From Neoscytalidium dimidiatum (Eukaryota; Ascomycota; Dothideomycetes; Botryosphaeriales; Botryosphaeriaceae): a stretch of DNA of 64,000 bases. Below, in pieces: positions 46,801-58,757 of the stretch. The stretch's first letter is position 1, and the number at the start of each line of letters is the position of its first letter. Both the position numbers and the translations under genes were made by a program. The notes under the pieces are model-generated. The model had not been told where the DNA came from, did not search any database, and saw only the letters and a program-made list of their open reading frames with translations. The DNA lies in NCBI GenBank assembly GCA_037367355.1, contig CM074695.1, forward strand, positions 868,001 to 932,000. Direction: 5' to 3'.

Positions 46801-48927
46801 CTATTCTTCCAGCAAAAGGCGCCAAAGAGCGTCTTTTTCCACGTAGTCATGGTGAATGATGTTGACCAGCCAGTAATCATTCCTGATCCGTCCTAGGAGG
46901 TCTGCTGTTGCTGATCTCGGAGGGTAGATATGTCTCCACTCAGTCCAGATGCTGAAGGCCTCCTCGAGCCAAGCCCGGAATGAAACTGACTCGATTATCG
47001 TAGGAGTCACGATCTCTTTGCCTGCGAACGATCCCCAAGTCACTGGATTGACTGAATCCTCGTCGTTGGAGGAGAATTCTCCAGCATAGTTGCCAGCAAA
47101 GTACGTCACATCAGACAACTCATCGAGTTTGCCTTGAAGTCTCTTCCAGTCGGCCGAAGGTAGGAAGAACTCAACGAAGGGCTGCTTAACATTAGCACTG
47201 GTTCGAACAGCCGTACGCGTGTCTTCATTCTTACCTTCTGGAACACATAACCATTTTTCGGACCCCAGCCAAAGATCGTGTCTGTACTCTTGACTCCGTT
47301 CACTGCGGGTTGACTAGCGACAGACCACCAACCCTTGCCTATGAGCTTGAGTAACTGGTCGCGGATCGTCTCAGTTTCCGCATTGAGCCCTTCCTCGCTC
47401 CAAGGGATAGCTTCGAGCTCGCCGAGGATATGGCGTCGGAAGATGTCGGAGATGTCCTCTACCGAAATCGGATATTTCCATAGCCTGATGGCTTGCGGGA
47501 TAGATACGTGCAAGGATACGCCATACCCATCGATTTCACCGTACGCTGCGATTTATGTCAGAACCAAAAAGTCTAGTAGAACAGTAGTACTCAGACCTGG
47601 CGATCTCGCATCACCCCATCGGCCGTTCGGGAAGTCATCCCAAGTGGCTTCTCTCCCTAATGAACCTTCTCCTTCCGAAATTGCTAGAGTGTTAGCCCTG
47701 GTCATGATCTTGTCCTTGGGCACGCCTGCCTCATCCGCCAGCGCTTCGTAGCTCTTGTTGCTTGAGGTGGACGGGCGATCCACTACCACCCGATTATGCG
47801 GGGTCATGTTCGCCGAGGACAGCCGCCTCCGATCCTTGACCTTAAGAGAATCAGCCGGAGCGTCGCCGTTGACTGGAATATCATCAACTGTTACGGCATC
47901 CTCCGTATCCTCATCTGTGGCAATTGATGGTATCAGATGGCAGCGCTCCACTATATGCGCGACCGCCTTCTCCAGATTGAGTGTGTAGAAGTGGAAACCC
48001 CTTGGGCCCGGGTTCGGCCGGCCCTTGAGATCCTCGACAATCTCGGATAATATATCCACACCCACGCTCTTGACTGCCTCGTCGTCACCCTTAACGGCGT
48101 CGAGACGTTCCAGGATCTGTGGCGGCAGCTTTGCATGGCTAAGCTTCGTTGTGCGACGGAGAATCTGGTAGCTCTGGATAGGCATGAGGCCAGGGATGAT
48201 TGGAATGGACTTAAAAACGCCCGAGGGATCATTACGGAGCATGTTCTCAAAGTCGTGGTAGGCATTGATGTCGAAGAACAACTGGGTCATTATGAAGTCG
48301 GCGCCCGCCTTAGTCTTCTCGATCAAATAGGGCAAATCAAAATTGGGGTCCTGCTTGTCGGGATGCGACTGGTCGGAGTGACCCTCAGGATATGCGGCTA
48401 CTCCAATGCAGAAGTAGTCTCCGTACTTCTTGCGAATGTAGCGAACCAAGTCGATAGCCCACATAAAATCCTTGTTCGAGTCGTTGTCTTTGTCGGCCTC
48501 GCCTTCACGGTACTCGTCGCTGCGGGGCGGGTCGCCGCGAAGTGCGAGAATGTTGCGCACGCCGAGGGCCTTGGCCTGTTCAAGAGCATCGTCAACCAGC
48601 GAGCGGCTCATATTGGTGCACGTCAGGTGCAAGCAGGTGGTGAGGCCGAGCTGGCGCTGGGTCAGCTCGGCGAGCTCCAGCGACTTCGAGGCGGTGCTGC
48701 CGCCAGCGCCCCAGGTGACGGTGACGAAGAGAGGGCGCAGAGCGCTGGCCATGCGCTCCAAACGGTTCTGGAGATTTGCGAAGCCCTGGACGCATTGTCA
48801 GCAAAGCGTGGGCGGAGGGCGGAGGGGACGCATTGCACACCATCTGCGTCTTAGGCGGGAAGAACTCGAAAGAGAAATAGCGGCCATCAGGCGGCAGAGC
48901 CGCGAGCTTATCCGTGATCTTCTCCAT
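46801..48927 (-). CDS. MET12: methylenetetrahydrofolate reductase, MET12 type
   Basis: Reduces 5,10-methylenetetrahydrofolate to 5-methyltetrahydrofolate for methionine synthesis, cytosolic. Minus-strand exons are 48927-48841, 48785-47597, 47545-47235 and 47184-46801, giving 656 residues. The FAD-binding TIM barrel carries FSFEFFPPKT, FVTVTWGAGG, LHLTCTNM, ILALRGDPPR, CIGVAAYPEGH, GADFIMTQLFFD and IPGLMPIQSY. An acidic/Ser linker precedes the C-terminal regulatory domain, with ATWDDFPNGRWGDARSPAYGEIDGYG, FGWGPKNGYVFQK, PVTWGSFAG and HHDYVEKDALWRLLLEE. FEFFPPKT, VTWGAGG and PGLMP favour the Met12 paralogue over Met13, which reads differently at these sites in yeast. The intron after QM is in the first 30 codons. 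Confidence 0.95.
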
Positions 48928-49279
48928 GGCTTTGTGGGGGTGGATGGCAGGATGTCTTTGCTGAGGAGGGCATGCTGGGCGTTGACTCTTCCCAGGTGCG
49001 CGTGGGGCAGGGCGGGCGGCGATTGTTCCTCTCAAAAAAAAAAAGGCCGGCTTCGTGTCCCCGCCAACTGCCGATACCCGCATCTACCCATCCCTCGTCT
49101 TTGTGTACGCCAGGCTCACATTCAAGATTATTGTCACTAACCATTGTCTATATACGCAACATTCCTTATTGGAAGATGTATATAACCCACTTTCCGCGTA
49201 TAATCAAGTCCGCGCCAAGTGAACGCCTGAAATGTGCACCCGCCTTTTCTTGGTTCTCTTGAGATTCTGCGCGTCAGAG
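48928..49279. other. intergenic between MTHFR start and PQ-loop gene 3' end
   Basis: About 350 bases, same-strand tandem arrangement. Contains a run of about 11 A at 49034-49044. No gene recognised. Confidence 0.6.
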
Positions 49280-50384
49280 CTACGAGTCTGTAATCGCCTC
49301 TTCATCGTTATCCTTCTTGTACATGAAGTACTGCACAAATACGCCCGCGTCTAACAGCAGCGTGCCGAAGCTGCCCAATAGCCAGCTCAAGTTAACCAAA
49401 ACATATCTTCCATAGATTCGGCCTGCCTCTCCAGGCTCGCAGTGCCCGTGGTGTCCGTGACAAATCGGCTCGTATGCTAGGATTGAGATGACGTAGGTAA
49501 GGTTACCGAGACACGCGAAAATGAAGAAGAGCATAGAAATGCCTTCGGTGCTCTGCCGCCTGTAGTTGAGATATAACTGCGGCAGCCGTGATCCCAAGTA
49601 TAGAACGCAGCAGATGTAGCCACCAATCTGGCCGAGGACGTTGAACTGGAGGGCATCCGCTCCACTATCTGTCGTTTTGTGCTCCGGAGGCTGGTATGTT
49701 AACAGCCATCCGAGGAAGCCGGCAGCGCACACAAGCAGTACGGCAACCAGATTGAAGAGAGTTGACTTGAGAGCGGACCGCGGAGTTTGCGGTGCAGCTG
49801 CCGGGGTCGGAGTATCGACAAAGGGGGTTGCGGGAGAAAGATGCTCTCCATCTTGGAACAGCCGCTCGGTGAAGGATGAATACGAGTGTCTCCGTCGCCC
49901 TCCCTCAGCGTCACTAATGCGAGCTGGTCTTGAGTTTCTATTTCCGTTGGAACCTAGTAGCGCCGAAGTCTCGGTGGGTTCTCGAGGAGGCTCTTCCTCG
50001 TCCGCAGGCTTCCCGACCTCATCCTTCAGCGTGAAACCTTTGTAGTAGAAGCATTGCGCGAGCAGAACAACGTCTGCAAGCGTGTAATAAACGGCAAGTA
50101 TAATCTGGCAAATGATCAGCGACCATATTTGCGATGAATCAAGGGCCATCGCGGCACACCATTGTTGGTAGCACACGCTGCAAAACAGCACCGACGATGT
50201 TGAAGACATCTCCAAGCAACCAGACAACGATAAAGACTACCGATAAGCCTTCAGCCGAACCGCGACGGAAGTTTTCAATGATCTGGGGAGAGAAAACAAC
50301 GACCCAGCAGGCTATCGAAATTGAGCCGGTGATGCCGCTAACGGCGTCGAGGTCGAGGTTGAGGCCTTGAGACGGCGGGAACAT
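49280..50384 (-). CDS. PQ-loop vacuolar basic amino-acid transporter (Ypq-like)
   Basis: Seven-helix PQ-loop membrane protein; yeast Ypq1-3 and animal PQLC2 export cationic amino acids from vacuoles or lysosomes. Minus-strand exons 50384-50160 and 50104-49280 give 349 residues. Each half has its PQ motif: VVVFSPQIIENFRRGSAEGLS and LYLGSRLPQLYLNYRRQSTEG. The long loop between them (about 105-165) is hydrophilic and holds ETSALL, an ExxxLL dileucine of the kind used for AP-3 vacuole sorting. The C terminus is LLLDAGVFVQYFMYKKDNDEE. An alternative ATG lies three codons upstream at 50393. Substrate is inferred from the family. Confidence 0.89.
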
Positions 50385-50820
50385 GACGGGCATGCGAGAG
50401 CCGCACAAGCGGAAAGCTCGACAGGAGACAAGCTGTACGTAGAGGGAAGGAACAGCGGTCAAAAGCAGGGTTTCGGAGAGGAAAATGTTTTTGGTGGGGC
50501 TCAATGGATCAGAAGTTGGTAACGGAACAAGAATTGGGCGTGAGGAGTCACCGCGGGCGGTGGGGACAACGATTACGTTAGGCTGCATGCACACGGTCCC
50601 TGGCGTCAGGATTTTTGCAGATCAATCCGGGGTATGTGCCGAGATCGGCTACACATTCCTCAATCGTACACGCACTTGTTTCACGTCGGCCGCTGCATGT
50701 ATGTATTATGCTCTCTGTATGTTTATACATACGTCAAGATGAAAAGTCTCGCTTCATTCAATGCCGTGTCTAGCAGCCGATGCGCCAGTAGATGCTTTTC
50801 TGACTGCGAATTGTCCACTT
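50385..50820. other. intergenic between PQ-loop gene and SWA2
   Basis: Promoter of the PQ-loop gene and 3' flank of SWA2; no gene recognised. Confidence 0.6.
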
Positions 50821-53775
50821 CTAAAGGTTGTTATCTTTCTTGAACTTATCCCACGCCTCGTTCAGCGTCGCAAACACAGCTGCGCTGATCATCTTCTGTT
50901 CCGTCGTTGCACTTTGTGAGATCTATAGAATTCTTGGTCAGCGAATCTGAGGCTCAACAAAAAGGCCTGACGCGCACAAACTCACCTTGTCGGGGTGTAC
51001 CTTGGCAATCGCCTTCATGTACACAATCTTAACTTTGTTTGGCATTACCAGATCCTGCATGCCGACCTTCTTCCACCCTGCCTCGGGCCACAGAACTGTA
51101 TCAAGAGATCCCAGCAATGCTCGCAAATTGTCCGCCTTGCTGCCTTTCCAGGCTATCAGCTTCGCATCGACCTGGTCCGTCAGTGCGAACTTCTCGTCGT
51201 CTGCCTTCTCCGCAGCGGCATTGGCTTCGCGCAGTTTTTTGACTGCTTCTGCAGATGCAGCGGCCGAGACGTTTGGCCTTGGAGAAGGCCGTGCTGTTGC
51301 CGGTTTCCTGGCGGCCCCCACCGGACGTGGTGCAGCAGGTCGTGACGCTTGCTGAGATCCCCCACCTGCTGCTTTTTCACACCTCGTACGGCCCTGAATA
51401 CTGACTGCACCACCAACACCAGCTTCAACCGCGTCTTTCCAAACTTTAGCCGCCTCAGCCCACTTCTCCATATGCTCCAGCGCCTCTGCTTTCCGCATGA
51501 GTGCTTTACCAAAGAAATCCTTCATATCTTTCTCCCCCTCTGCATCACCCAGTGAAATTCTCTCTCCCTCACCCCTAGAGGGTCCGATGATGGCGAGAGC
51601 AGAGTCAGCATCGGCTACTGCAGCCTTGGGATCTCCTACTTTGATGTTCGTGAGAGCGCGATTGCATAAGATGATGATCGTTATGGGGTGGCCAGAAGGC
51701 AAAGGTTGGAGCGCGCTAGTGTAAGCTGTGTGAGCAGTTGCATAGTCACCTCGTTTGAAAGCCTCGGTGCCTTTCGCCCTGTGTGAAGCCGAAGTTGAGA
51801 GGACACTCGATGACGTAGGGGGAATCTGCCGTTGGGGGGCCTTCGGACGAGTCGGTAATGGTGAGCTCGCAACCTTGGGCGCGGGCGAGGCTCTTGGTGC
51901 AGGTGATGACTTCGGTGCGAATGGATTGTTGGGATGTAGAGGAGGTGACCTGGCAGATGCTGGTGCGCTTTCGGAAGGAGAAAACAGATCCAGTTCAGGT
52001 GTCGACTCAGACGGCTTCGGGGTCGTTTTCTTTCGACGGGCCGGGCTAACATAGGCCTGAGCCGACTGCTTCTCTACGTCTTCTCGCGTAAGTTTACCCA
52101 GCGGGGCGCGAGCCTGTTGCCGTACATCCTGCCCCTGTCTTGGGTTAGGAGTTGAGCGGTGAGATCCCTGAGCGGACACCGGTGATTGGCCCCTTGACCA
52201 TGAGTCCGATGCAGGCAAATCCGGGCGAGCGACGCGACTGGTGTGTGCAGGTTTTTGGGGTCTACCCGCGTCAGACTCCAACATAAGGGCTTCGTCCGTG
52301 GCTTGTTGCTGCGCCTTCGATTGGTTCCTCCTGGTTGGAACATCACCGGTTGCATGGCCCTGGGCTTCCCTCATCCATTTGGGCTGGTTAGGGTCACCTT
52401 CCTGCTGGAATTCAGCGACAGCCTTCTGCACTTTCTTTTGACTCTGTTTCCAAAAGCTGTTGGCGGACTTGAACATGTTTGATCCGATTTCGTGTGCAAT
52501 TTGAGCCACGTCCTTTTCTTCGGTCGGTGTGCGACCTTCACTCCGGCGTTGAGAACTTGACCGGCTCCCTTGTTCGCGCATCCACGCCGGAACGCCTTCT
52601 CCCGCATGCTCATTTCGGTTATTTCGCCCCGAAGAGCTCCTCTGCCGTTCAACATCCGGACCCAGCGGGCTCGCACGACCCCGTCCTTCCTGCCTCTGGC
52701 GGGACTTTTGTTTTGCTTCGTCATGGGCCTGGTTGAGTAACCAGCCAACTGCGGCTTGCACATCCGTTCCACTTTCCGTGTGGGCCAGGGCTTCAGCGGA
52801 TTTATCTGCCGGAAATCCCATGTCAACCAATTCTGCAATAGCAGCATCACGGGGATCACCATTGCGATCTGCTGGCTCCGCTTTGCCGCTCTCGTCCTCT
52901 ATAACTTCTCGTTCGCGTTGCTTCTGGCGCGGCGGGAGGTCCGAAACTGGTTTGCCAAGGTCACCGAGGATATCGTCGTCTCGCTCGGTCGACACAGTAG
53001 GTTGAGGGGACTGCGCCGCAGGTCTCGAAGGCAGTTGGTTCAAGCCAAATGGATCGTCATCGTCGTCTCCAAAAGCGGGTCCATTATTACCGTTGGAGCT
53101 TGCTCCGTTGCTGGAAAGGCCTGGGTGCTGGGTTGGGGTACCGCCTCGGCTCGCAGGGGCCTGAGGGACGGGATAATGACTCGAGGCATCGACGGGCGCT
53201 GCCGAGTTGAATGCCGCGAGGATATCATCCTCATCTTCAGCCGGGGTAGGTGATGCACGATTGGCAGGCGCATTGATGGCAGCAAAGGGCTTGTTGATGG
53301 TGCTGGACAAGCTTGCTGATGCAGGCTGCTGAGCAGGGACTGGCGCACCGGCAGTGGTATTCGGAGTGCTCCTGCCGCTGCCCAGCGAGTCCCAGAATGC
53401 ATTGTCAGGGGCTCCGAACTGGCTCTCCAGCTGCTTGCGCTGCCTTTCCTTCTCATCCTGCAGCTGTCTCTGGCGCTCTTGCAGTGACAGATTGTCCGCG
53501 GGCTTGCTAGACTTGGAGGCTAACAGCGACGAGAAGCTGTCGTTCGCAGGGGTTGTGGGTTTCGAGGGGGCCTTGATGCCGCGGAAGGTGTTGCTGGGCG
53601 CGGCACCGGATAGTTGCGTCGACAGCGGGGTGGAGCCTCGCGAGAGACTGGGGAGCGGGCTCGGGTTCAGCGAAGGGAACGAGGGCGTCGACGTCGTGTG
53701 CGACTGCGGTTTCGGCGGCTGTGAATTGTTTTGCGCCGAGGACGCGTTCCAATCCAGGCCCATCAAGTCATCCAT
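50821..53775 (-). CDS. SWA2: auxilin-like clathrin uncoating factor Swa2
   Basis: J-domain co-chaperone that recruits Hsp70 to strip clathrin from vesicles. Minus-strand exons are 53775-50986 and 50922-50821, giving 963 residues. The N-terminal half is Ser/Pro/Gln-rich with acidic DDD patches, as expected of clathrin-binding disordered regions. A UBA domain lies near 305-350 (AAIAELVDMGFPADKSAEAL in part, VGWLLNQA). TPRs lie near 655-755 (SHRAKGTEAFKRGDYATAHTAY in part, NRALTNIKVGDPKAAV). The C-terminal J domain has VYMKAIAKVHPDK, with the HPD motif completed across the sole intron to ISQSATTEQKM and ending NEAWDKFKKDNNL. Without splicing, the J domain would end right after HPDK. It is divergent from URC4 over 1.4 kb. 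Confidence 0.93.
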
Positions 53776-53915
53776 CTCGGGCGGGGGAGGGGGCGGGGAG
53801 CAGTGGGCGGGCGGTGGTCGAGGAGAGGGGCAGAGACATCAAGCAGGGTGGAGGTCGTGGCGTCTGGCGATGTTGGAGAGCGTGTGGTTGCTGCGCGCCG
53901 AGCAGCGCAGAGGAC

Positions 53916-53958
53916 GCCCGCAGCCCGCAGCCCGCAGCCCGCAGCAGCAGCAGCAGCT
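53916..53958 (+). repeat. CCCGCAG heptamers followed by (CAG)n
   Basis: Four tandem CCCGCAG units run directly into about five CAG triplets in the SWA2/URC4 promoter. Confidence 0.85.
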
Positions 53959-54754
53959 TGCTGGCCCAGGCCCTTGCTTTCGCCCATGGGGCACGACTGG
54001 CACCACGGAGGCTCGCAGGAACGCAGTCGGTCGGCCTGAGCGCCGCCGCGCATCAAGAACAACAGCGCGCAGGAGCACTACGTCTCGTACTACGCCGAAC
54101 ACCACGCCCAGGGCGGGCGGGCTGGCTGCGCATGCCGGCGGCGCGCACAGTGGAGCACGTGATGGCGGCGGGCGCGCTGCTTATCGACCCCCAACTCAGG
54201 CCGGAGGCAGCGTGCCCACGGGCGGGCATGGGCGGCGGCGCAAAAAGGGCCGGCGGCGGGATCCCGGCGTGGATCATCGACAGTCAGTCCACCCTGCCAG
54301 CACTGCAGGCCCCGGCGGGCGAGGCGCGACTGCTGGCGCGTTCAGATTCGTGCAGAGAGGAGCGCTCGGCCGGTCCCAGAGGTCAGGCGTGCGGTCGAGG
54401 CAGCCGGCGGCGGGCCGTCCACAAGCCTGCACAAGAGACGCTCGCGGAGGAATTCATTTCATTGCACCAACCCCACCGTGAATCAGAGATGCTTGCCGCT
54501 TCCGCGCAGCGGCCGGGCCAGCCGCTGCCCCGGGCCTAGGCGTAGCCCGAATGGCGCGCCCACGGCTCCGCGACTCGCCTCATGGCGCCACGCCAGGTCG
54601 CTCAATTTGCGCTTTCTGCTCGGGGCGTGCGGCCACATGGACGGGCGGCCAGCAGGACAGGCAGCCAGCCGGGCCAAGGGTGCGCCGGCGGCCACGGTGC
54701 GTGTGCGGGAGCTTCGTGCTGCGCTGCTGGCTGTGGCCGCCATGCGCAGTGCCA

Positions 54755-54810
54755 GCGGCAGCAGAAGCAGCAGCAACAGCAGCAGTAGCAGTGCGGCAGA
54801 GGCAGCAGCC
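54755..54810 (+). repeat. interrupted CAG/AGC triplet stretch
   Basis: AGCAGC-rich run with single-base interruptions, near the URC4 leader. Confidence 0.75.
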
Positions 54811-55172
54811 GAAGCAGGGGTGAGCAGAGGGCTCCAAAGGGATGCTGCCCGCTGCCCCCAGTCCCGCGCGCAGATCGATGCGGCTGTCCAACTGCGAACA
54901 CTACTGGTTCCTGCATCTAGTCGCCGCTGGCCTGTGCCCCCGACCAGGCCATATCCCGCTGCTGGGTCTGCTGGGTCTCCTTGCAATCTAACACCCTCTC
55001 CCGCGATTTCCTATCTCTCGGACGCGGCCGTCTGCAGAGGGGCACCTTGCTGATTCGCGCCTGTCTCCTGCCTCAATTGCGTGTGGGTCCGCCAGCTCAA
55101 CACCTCCATCCTCGCTGTTTCTCTTTGTTTGTCACTTGCTGCTGTCAGGCCGAGCACACCTTATCGCCAGCA

Positions 55173-56825
55173 ATGGGCCTGTTCAACCGCAAGAAAGACT
55201 CAAAGGCGCCCCAGCCCCCGGCGCAGGCTGCCGATGCTGCATCGACCATCTCCAACGGCAGCGTCAAGCCCATCAAGCCCTCCGCCAACGGCACCACCAT
55301 GGCTAAGCCTCAGATCCCCGACATCCCTCTGCCCAGGGCCCCAGATCCCGCCCTCGATCCCGCCGGCTATCTGCGCAGCATCCACGCCGTGCGCGAGCGC
55401 TCGCGCCTGGTGCTCGACAAGGCGAAGAAGAACCAATTGAAGCATTTCACCGTCGACATGTCCAAGTTCAACGACACGGCTGCATACGTTGTCTCAATCA
55501 TCAAGGTTGGTCCGAAACACCCTGTTCCGCTGCCTTGCTGACTCCGCCACCTCCAGCGCGACTACGGCAACGACTACGCCTCCATCCCGCCCCACGGCCG
55601 CTGGCAGCACTTCGAGGTCGGCGGCCGCCCCCGTATCGACCAGCTCATGGCTGCCTGGCCCTCGACCATCGATAACCAGGAGCGCACCCGTCGTCTGATC
55701 GACCTTTTCGTAGTCTCCGTCCTGCTCGATGCCGGCGCCGGCACCAAGTGGCAGTACCGCAGCAAGGAGTCGGGCAAGGTCTACAGGCGCAGCGAGGGTC
55801 TGGCGGTAGCCAGCCTGGAGATGTTCAAAACCGGCTTGTTCAGCAGCAATCCTGATGAGCCCTGCCAAGTCGACGCTGCCGGCCTGAAGAAGCTGGACGT
55901 CAAGGCCATGGGCCGCGGCCTGCAGGTTTCGGATAGCAACGTCATCGACGGGTTGGAGGGCCGCACGAACCTGCTGGTGCGGTTGGGCGACGCGCTGCAA
56001 AACCCGGAAATTTTCGGCGTCGATGCGCGCCCTGGCAACATGTTGGGTAGGCAGACTTGTCCCTATACGGCTCTCTCCACGCATGCTGACGCCAAGCAGA
56101 TTACCTCCTCTCTCACCCGTCCACCCAGGCTTCATCCGTCCCGATTGTCCCAATTCCCACGCTTTGGAAGGTCCTCATGGACGGACTCGGGCCCATCTGG
56201 CCCGCCACGCGCACCCAAATTGACGGCATTTCGATTGGTGATGCTTGGCCATGCTCGGTGATGCCCTCGCATCCCACGCACCCCTGGGAGAACATAGTCC
56301 CGTTCCATAAGCTGACTCAGTGGCTCTGCTACTCCCTAATGGTGCCTATGAACAAACTTATGAACGTCCATTTCGCTGGAGAGCATCTATTGACCGGGCT
56401 TCCCGAATACCGCAATGGCGGGCTCTTGATCGACACCGGCCTCCTCACCCTGAAGCCCGAAGATGCCAAGCGAGGCTTGGCGCAATATCAAAAGAATGCC
56501 CAGCTGAAGGGACAGCCGAACGTGGAGGTTGTGCCTATGTTCACCGCAGATGATGACGTGATCGTCGAGTGGCGGGCGGTGACGGTTGGCTTTCTAGACG
56601 AGCTGCTCTACGAGGTGAACGGGCTTCTCGGCCTGACTGGGGGAGACAAGCTGAGCCTAGCACAAATGCTTGAGGCCGGCAGCTGGAAGGTATGGACCCG
56701 TTCTTGCTTGATTCAAGCCGCATCCGCTCACAGAATGCCAGGGTGGTCGAGAAATAGCCGAAGTCTCGCGACCTAACACGAAAGAACCGCCGATCATGAT
56801 CTTGTCCGACGGGACTGTTTTCTAA
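55173..56825 (+). CDS. URC4: uracil catabolism protein Urc4 / Urg3 (DUF1688)
   Basis: DUF1688 protein needed for the uracil catabolic (URC) pathway in some yeasts and induced by uracil in fission yeast; the reaction is not settled. Exons are 55173-55505, 55557-56046, 56100-56689 and 56742-56825, giving 498 residues. An N-terminal Pro/Ala-rich extension of about 60 residues precedes YLRSIHAVRERSRLV. Family blocks: GRPRIDQLMAAWP, RRLIDLFVVSVLLDAGAGTKW in part, YRRSEGLAVASLEMF, GLQVS, GLEGRTNLLVRLGDAL, RPGNMLDYLLSHP (joined across intron 2), PTLWKVLMDGLGPIWPATRT in part, GDAWPC, WENIVPFHKLTQWLCYSL and GLPEYRNGGLLIDTG. The end RPNTKEPPIMILSDGTVF is typical. None of the other URC genes is recognisable nearby. 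Confidence 0.94.
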
Positions 56826-57542
56826 ATGATACCCCTCCTTATCCCTCATTGGCCATTTTCCTTTCGAGTTTTTGCGTCCGGATGGCGCGCCGCAGCAGGA
56901 GGCTTCATTACCTTTTTTACTTTTTTTTTCACGCTAGCGGCTGCATTAAAAGGCCCGCCCCCCTTCTCTTCTTCCATTTTCATTGCGCTGCGCGGCGCGT
57001 CGACTCGGCACGCCCGGGCCTCTTCCCCAAATGCGTCGCACACTAGTAGTACTTGTCCATATCTCGCTCGCACGTGCTCATCGCTTTCGGAGATCAGAAA
57101 CGCTCTACAGCAGGGAGATTGGAAGGCGAGAGACGCGGCCACATAGCTTTTCCTACCTATAGATATCCTGGTGGAGCGGGTTCGGCATGGCATGCAATCG
57201 GAGGGGTTCGGCTGGCATTTGAACAAAAATGTAGTAATTCAAACGTACCTAATGATTCGCTGCGGTACGGTGCTAGATCTGCGCCAATGCGCTGTCTTGG
57301 GCGGGAGAGCGGGTGAACTTGCCTAGTACCGTCGCGGGCGGGCAAGGGGGAGGTGCTTGCAGCCCGCCGCACGTGAGAGCTCCGGACGCCAGCGAGCCGC
57401 AGCGTCATGGGTGCAGCCCAGCGGCCATCTGCCGTAGAGGCGCGGCCCGCGCCAACAAGCACCACGGCAGCACCCACGCACCTCCACTGCAATCGCTCGA
57501 CCGACCCTCCTTTCAGCCAGCCGCGTTCCGCCACGACGCAGC
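56826..57542. other. intergenic between URC4 and GTR1
   Basis: No gene recognised. T-rich near 56910-56940; the second half is GC-rich GTR1 promoter. Confidence 0.6.
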
Positions 57543-58757
57543 ATGAATATCGGCAAAAAGCAGAAGCAGCGCAAGGTGCTGCTGATGGGCAAGAGCGGCG
57601 CGGGCAAGTCGTCCATGCGCTCCATCGTCTTTAGCAACTATGTCGCCAAAGACGTGCGCCGCCTGGGCGCCACCATCGACGTTGAGCACAGCAACATCAA
57701 GTTCATGGGCAATCTCATGCTCAACCTGTGGGACTGTGGAGGGTGAGCGCGCTCCGACCTGCGCGCAATCGCATGTGCTGACGGCGCTGCAGTCAGGACG
57801 GCTTCGTCGAGAACTACCTCACCCACCAGCGGCATCACATCTTCTCGTCGGTTGCCGTGCTAATCTTTGTCTTCGATATTGAATCACGCGACTTTGCCTC
57901 GGACGTGTTGTCGTACCAGAACATCATCGCTGCCCTCGCAGAGTCGTCACCCAACGCCAAGATTTTCTGTCTGATCCACAAGATGGACCTGGTTCAGGCC
58001 CGCCTGCGTGGCTCACTGTTCGAAGAGCGCGCCGATTATATCCGTCAGGCCAGCATCGAGTTTGGATTCGGCGATACGGTAGAGTTCTTTGCCACCAGCA
58101 TCTGGGATCAGAGCCTGTACAAAGCATGGACCCAGATCATCTACTACCTCATACCGAATGCCGGCGTGATCGAATCCTTACTGCGTCAGCTGGCCGAGGT
58201 AATTGATGCGAGGGAGCTGATACTGTACGAGCGGACAACCTGCCTCATGGTCACACATGTGACGCGCGGCACCGAAGCCAACAACCCCTTCACTGACCGT
58301 TTCGAGCGCATATCAAGCATTCTGAAAACCCACAAGCAGTCCATGGCGTAAGTTATTCCGCTCACTCGTGCTCGCTAGTCATTTCGATGCTGACCCAGTT
58401 TCCAGCAAGCACACATCCTTACCCCCTTCGCACGCCAATTTTGCCGAAATGCAGATCAAGACCGGCCGTTTTATGTTCTTCATAACCCGACTCACAGAAA
58501 ACACCAACCTAGCAGCATCTATCCCGCCGTCAGAGCAGATCTTCAATGCTGCAAGGGTGAACATCAGCCTGGCTAGAAACCGCTTCGCCGAGTTGGATGT
58601 AATGACTGGCAAGCACAGGACCATGCAGCAGCAGTTTGTCAACAGTCTAGAGGACAATAAGGGAGAATTGGATAAGCCCGATACTCCCAGCGGTATGGGC
58701 GGTGGAGGGGGTGGCGGTGGAGGCAATGCAATGAGTGCTATGAGCGGAATGTACTAG
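57543..58757 (+). CDS. GTR1: Rag-family GTPase Gtr1 (RagA/B)
   Basis: Small GTPase that, paired with Gtr2, reports amino-acid supply to TORC1 at the vacuole. Exons are 57543-57742, 57793-58347 and 58406-58757, giving 368 residues. P-loop GKSGAGKS (16-23), switch [11 protein letters not shown] with Thr44, switch II LWDCGGQDGF (63-70, split by intron 1), and HKMDL in place of the Ras NKxD, as usual for Rag proteins. The C-terminal roadblock domain spans about 200-320 ([35 protein letters not shown]). The last 20 residues are a Gly run followed by [10 protein letters not shown], not conserved in yeast Gtr1. Confidence 0.95.
58692..58724 (+). repeat. glycine-codon run in GTR1
   Basis: GGN codons encode nine consecutive glycines near the GTR1 C terminus; probable slippage-prone tract. 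Confidence 0.8.

Larger units (their letters stand above)
53776..55172. promoter_or_regulatory. divergent promoter region between SWA2 and URC4
   Basis: About 1.4 kb, GC-rich, with CAG-type repeats. Several long ORFs overlap on both strands and run into the genes at either side; their translations are low-complexity Ala/Arg/Gln/Ser and lack motifs. Confidence 0.55.

Noticed and set aside
53354..54481. Plus-strand ORF of 375 codons across the SWA2 start and promoter
   Set aside because: Antisense to SWA2 in its first part and low-complexity Arg/Ala in the rest; no domain.
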